Source: Enterobacter cancerogenus
GTDB lineage: Bacteria > Pseudomonadota > Gammaproteobacteria > Enterobacterales > Enterobacteriaceae
Length of the DNA: 64,000 nt
Assembly: GCA_000773965.1 (NCBI GenBank)
Contig: JRUP01000032.1
Location: 1 to 64,000, forward strand
Reading direction: 5' to 3'
Below are positions 60,598-64,000 of the stretch, piece after piece. The translations under genes and the position numbers were made by a program. The notes beneath the pieces were generated by a model that saw nothing but the letters and a program-made list of their open reading frames with translations, made no database searches and was not told where the DNA came from. Within the stretch, counting starts at the first letter, position 1. The number at the start of each line of letters is the position of its first letter.

Positions 60598-61878
60598 TCA
60601 AACAATATAACTGGCTAATGACGGTTCCTGTTTGCACAAACGACGCCAGTCAACGATCGGCATTCGCACGTGCATACCTACAGAACCATCATCTTCATTC
60701 CATTCTTTCTCAATCGCCTGCAGTTGGTAGAAACGGCTGCGCAAACGGCCCGCTTCTGGCGGCAGACGTAAATCATACTGCGCAATTTCACCGGCTAAGC
60801 GTTCAGACAGCGCCTGCCAAAGTAAGGGTAGACCTTCACCGCTCTGAGCAGAAAGCCAGACGCGCGTCGGCTTATTCTCTTCATCACGATCAATACGCGG
60901 CACAAAACCGTCCAGCATGTCGATTTTATTCATAATCAACAGCGTGGGAATTTCATCCGATTCGATTTCAGCCAATACTTCATTGACGGCTTCGATGTTG
61001 TCATTGACGCGCAAATCGGCGGCGTCAATCACGTGCAGCAATAGCGTCGCCTGACGTGTTTCCTGCAGTGTGGCTTTAAAGGCCGCCACTAAGTCATGCG
61101 GTAAGTGGCGAATAAACCCAACGGTATCCGCTAAAACCACCTCACCCACGTCTGCCACATTCAGGCGACGCAGTGTCGGATCGAGGGTCGCAAACAGCTG
61201 ATCGGCCGCATATACATTGGCTGACGTCACCGCATTGAACAGGGTAGATTTGCCGGCGTTGGTGTATCCCACCAGCGAAACGGTCGGCACATCGGCTTTG
61301 GCGCGTGCTTGTCGGCCCTGTTCGCGCTGCTTCTCCACACGCTCAAGGCGAGAAAGGATGAGACTAATGCGATTACGCAGTAAGCGGCGGTCCGTTTCCA
61401 GCTGCGTTTCACCGGGACCACGCAAACCAATACCGCCTTTTTGGCGCTCAAGGTGCGTCCATCCACGCACCAAACGGGTTGCCATGTGGCGCAACTGTGC
61501 CAGCTCGACCTGTAATTTACCCTCATGGGTACGGGCGCGCTGAGCAAAAATATCGAGAATTAAGCCAGTGCGGTCGACAACGCGACATTCACACACTCGC
61601 TCGAGATTACGTTCCTGGGCAGGCGATAAGGCATGATCGAATAATACGACCGATGCTCCACTCGCTTTCACCGCATCGGCAATTTCAACTGCCTTTCCTT
61701 CACCGACAAAATATTTGGGATGTGGCGCTTTACGGCTGCCAGTAATCACATGCAGCGCTTCGACGCCCGCAGAAGAGACAAGAGTTTCGAACTCCTGCAA
61801 ATCTTCCAGCTCTTTGTCTTGGGAGAACCAGATGTGTACCAGTACGGCCTGCTCACCGGCATCATAACGGTCAAACAA
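60598..61878 (-). CDS. hflX: Ribosome-splitting GTPase HflX
   Basis: 426 residues. N-terminal nucleotide-binding domain, then GTPase with G1 [12 protein letters not shown], switch and NKID. Dissociates stalled 70S ribosomes under heat stress. Located between hfq and hflK, standard order. Confidence 0.97.
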   Translation of the reverse strand: MFDRYDAGEQAVLVHIWFSQDKELEDLQEFETLVSSAGVEALHVITGSRKAPHPKYFVGEGKAVEIADAVKASGASVVLFDHALSPAQERNLERVCECRVVDRTGLILDIFAQRARTHEGKLQVELAQLRHMATRLVRGWTHLERQKGGIGLRGPGETQLETDRRLLRNRISLILSRLERVEKQREQGRQARAKADVPTVSLVGYTNAGKSTLFNAVTSANVYAADQLFATLDPTLRRLNVADVGEVVLADTVGFIRHLPHDLVAAFKATLQETRQATLLLHVIDAADLRVNDNIEAVNEVLAEIESDEIPTLLIMNKIDMLDGFVPRIDRDEENKPTRVWLSAQSGEGLPLLWQALSERLAGEIAQYDLRLPPEAGRLRSRFYQLQAIEKEWNEDDGSVGMHVRMPIVDWRRLCKQEPSLASYIV

Positions 61879-61958
61879 GCTATAACCTCGCTAAAATAAA
61901 ATAACCAGGACGGGAAAACGCTTTCGCTCCCCAGCCCTGGCTTTACGGCAGCGCAAAA

Positions 61959-62276
61959 TTATTCTGCGTTATCGCCGTCTTGTTGTGGCTGCGACTGAGC
62001 GCCCTGGTTGCTTCCGCTATGGTGGTAATTGCTGCTGCCACCGCTACCGCCCGGGTTGTTGCTATGGTGCGAAACCGGACGAGAAGGAACCACTGTAGAG
62101 ATGGCGTGCTTGTACACCATCTGGCTAACCGTGTTTTTCAACAGAATGACGAACTGATCAAAGGATTCAATTTGTCCTTGCAGCTTAATACCATTCACCA
62201 AATAGATCGAAACCGGTACACGTTCACGACGCAATGCGTTCAAAAACGGGTCTTGTAATGATTGCCCCTTAGCCAT
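61959..62276 (-). CDS. hfq: RNA chaperone Hfq
   Basis: 105 residues. Sm core [18 protein letters not shown] to [10 protein letters not shown] is the E. coli sequence; the flexible tail is Gly/Ser/Asn/Gln-rich and slightly different, ending in acidic residues. Hexameric chaperone for small RNAs. Confidence 0.98.
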   Translation of the reverse strand: MAKGQSLQDPFLNALRRERVPVSIYLVNGIKLQGQIESFDQFVILLKNTVSQMVYKHAISTVVPSRPVSHHSNNPGGSGGSSNYHHSGSNQGAQSQPQQDGDNAE

Positions 62277-62386
62277 TCTATCTTTTCCTTATATGCTTGT
62301 TGTTTGTTACTTTAAGAACCGTGGTTCAGAAAAACTGCGTAAAAATTTGCGCACGATAACGGACCAATTGTACACAATCATCCCTG

Positions 62387-63328
62387 CTACGCACTAACTA
62401 CCTGAAGCACCGCATTACGGGCTAATTCTGGCTCGTCACTGTCTAACCAATGGACGTTTGGCCAGCCACGTAACCAGGTCATCTGGCGTTTAGCGAGCTG
62501 CCGGGTGGCGCAAATTCCCCGATAAACCATTTCGTCGTAATCGATTTCACCAGAGAGATAAGACCACATCTGGCGATAACCTACACAACGAATGGAAGGC
62601 ATATCCGTATGCAAATCACCTCGTGCAAACAGTTCACGAGCCTCCGCTTCAAATCCTGACGCTAGCATCTGGTCGTAACGCAACGCAATGCGTTGATGTA
62701 TCAGTTCACGATTCGCCGGAGCGATAGCAAACTGGTACACGTCGTAGGGTAACGCTTCGCCGGATGTTTTTGTCAGTTCCGTTAAAGTTTTACCCGAAAT
62801 AAAAAAAACTTCCAGTGCTCGCGAAAGTCTCTGCGGATCATTCGGATGAATACGACTACCGGCGACCGGATCGATTTCACACAGCTGGCGGTGCAGGGCT
62901 TCCCACCCTTTCTCCGCCGCCATTTGCTCTATCCGCTGACGCACCTCGGGATCGGCCGAGGGCAACGGCGACAATCCTTCAAGCAACGCCTTGAAGTAGA
63001 GCATGGTTCCACCAACAAGCAACGGAATCTTACCCTTTTGGGTAATCTCCGCCATTTCTGCCAGCGCATCGCGACGAAACTCAGCGGCGGAATACGCTTC
63101 CGCCGGATCGCGAATGTCCAGCAAACGATGGGGCGCCAGTGCTAACTCTTCTGCCGACGGTTTCGCCGTGCCAATATCCATCCCGCGATAGATTAAGGCA
63201 GAGTCAACGCTGATAAGTTCCACCGGAAGTTGCTGACGCAGCGAAATCGCTAATGCCGTCTTACCGGAGGCGGTAGGCCCCATCAAAAAAATTGCCTTTG
63301 GCCGGCTAGCCTGGTTTAGTTCACTCAT
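62387..63328 (-). CDS. miaA: tRNA dimethylallyltransferase MiaA
   Basis: 313 residues. P-loop [28 protein letters not shown] and C-terminal [15 protein letters not shown]. Adds the isopentenyl group to A37 of UNN-decoding tRNAs. Overlaps the mutL end by eight bases. Confidence 0.97.
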   Translation of the reverse strand: MSELNQASRPKAIFLMGPTASGKTALAISLRQQLPVELISVDSALIYRGMDIGTAKPSAEELALAPHRLLDIRDPAEAYSAAEFRRDALAEMAEITQKGKIPLLVGGTMLYFKALLEGLSPLPSADPEVRQRIEQMAAEKGWEALHRQLCEIDPVAGSRIHPNDPQRLSRALEVFFISGKTLTELTKTSGEALPYDVYQFAIAPANRELIHQRIALRYDQMLASGFEAEARELFARGDLHTDMPSIRCVGYRQMWSYLSGEIDYDEMVYRGICATRQLAKRQMTWLRGWPNVHWLDSDEPELARNAVLQVVSA

Positions 63329-64000
63329 GCTTCAACGCGTTAATCGCGCTCTCAATCTCAATGGTCTGTAACAGACCTGAAGGCGGCGACTTGAGCAGAT
63401 GCGGGCAAAGCCTTTCCAGCTCTGCCAGCAGTGCAATCGCCTGCGAGTGATTCCAGTGAGCGTGTTCTGCATCATCACGACGTGCCAGCCATTGGGCCAA
63501 CGCAGATGCAGAAACCTCTTGCTGCCGGGCCAAGTAGCCTAACAGTTCTGGAATCAAGATTTGTAAATTTTGTGTGCGTAACGGTAAAGGGACGGCGCGT
63601 AAGGTGACGTGCTGACCTTCTCGTTGTAAATCAATGCCCATCAGCCTCAATAACGCGCCCTGAGCATCGATCACATTCAACTCTTCTTTGGCAATTTTCA
63701 GCCGCACCGGGATCAGTAAAGGTTGAGGTTTCAAGCCCTCTTCTCCCGGTTGTAACTGGGCCTGTTTCAGCCAGCGTGAGGCCACACTCAGTGACAACAA
63801 CTGTAATTGATGACCCCGTTCCAGCAGCGCATATTGCTCATGCATCACACTCAGCACGCGGCCAAAACTTTGTGCATGTGCAGCCAGCGGCGCTTCTCGT
63901 GCTTCAGGCTGACGCACGGGAGTCGTTTGAGGCGCGGCGGCGCGAGGGGATTCGGCCACAGGCGTTTTCATTAACTGCTGGTAGGCGGCACCTTCACGTG
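63321..64000 (-). CDS. mutL: DNA mismatch repair protein MutL, C-terminal part
   Basis: The frame is open to the last base, so the 5' part lies outside. It contains the end of the variable linker (Pro/Ala-rich) and the C-terminal dimerisation domain (about the last 185 residues). MutL links MutS to MutH and UvrD. The in-frame ATG at 63971 is internal, preceded by GAAYQQL in the same frame. Confidence 0.93.
   Translation of the reverse strand, partial: REGAAYQQLMKTPVAESPRAAAPQTTPVRQPEAREAPLAAHAQSFGRVLSVMHEQYALLERGHQLQLLSLSVASRWLKQAQLQPGEEGLKPQPLLIPVRLKIAKEELNVIDAQGALLRLMGIDLQREGQHVTLRAVPLPLRTQNLQILIPELLGYLARQQEVSASALAQWLARRDDAEHAHWNHSQAIALLAELERLCPHLLKSPPSGLLQTIEIESAINALKHE

Overview
The window is a chromosomal segment of an enterobacterium. 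Gene content, protein similarity to E. coli and short palindromes of the GGTCGCC/GGTGCGC type point to Erwiniaceae, most likely Pantoea; the genus is an inference. Almost all of it is core genome, densely packed, with no rRNA, tRNA, CRISPR array, prophage or insertion sequence that I can see. The only stable RNA gene is rnpB.

Layout. 1-14 kb corresponds to the E. coli 69-71 min region: the end of exuT, exuR, the envelope set yqjA-mzrA and yqjC-yqjD-yqjE-yqjK, yqjF, yqjG, the spermidine exporter mdtJI with a probable regulatory upstream ORF, rnpB, rsmI, the lpoA-yraN-diaA-dolP run, and yhaK/yhaJ. 14.1-21.7 kb is an accessory catabolic operon on the minus strand. It encodes a small PRD protein, an SFCGS-motif protein, DUF4312, DUF4311 and DUF4310 proteins, an amidohydrolase, a SelA-like PLP enzyme (DgaE type), a KDGP-type aldolase (DgaF type) and a BglG-family PRD/EIIA regulator. 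The gene order matches the EF_0829-0839 / AHA_3910-3917 families, for which I know no established function. It looks like a PTS-like uptake and degradation pathway for an N-substituted amino-sugar acid, and it is the best candidate for an undescribed system here.

21.9-64 kb follows the E. coli 94-96 min region: cybC, pmbA, darP, mpl, fbp, ppa, ytfP, tamB, tamA, ytfL (paeA), ytfK, ytfJ, cysQ, cpdB, fklB, ytfB, rplI-rpsR-priB-rpsF, yjfP, bsmA, aidB, rlmB, rnr, nsrR, purA, yjeT, hflC, hflK, hflX, hfq, miaA and mutL (cut by the window end). Small accessory insertions interrupt it. Between fbp and ppa lie a Ner-like and an XRE-like regulator facing each other, a chemoreceptor, an LprI-like protein and a DUF441 protein. 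Between cpdB and fklB lies a ParE/Phd toxin-antitoxin pair. Between yjfP and bsmA lies a second chemoreceptor. The msrA gene that lies next to tamA in E. coli is absent.

Regulatory signals that can be read directly include FliA (sigma-28) promoters before both chemoreceptors, a sigma-S type promoter before yqjC, the rnpB and rpsF promoters, the S6:S18-binding leader of rpsF, a CRP-like site before the accessory operon, paired operators between the two small regulators, and structured or uORF-bearing leaders before two polyamine exporters (mdtJI and ytfL/paeA). Family identifications rest on recalled similarity, not on searches.
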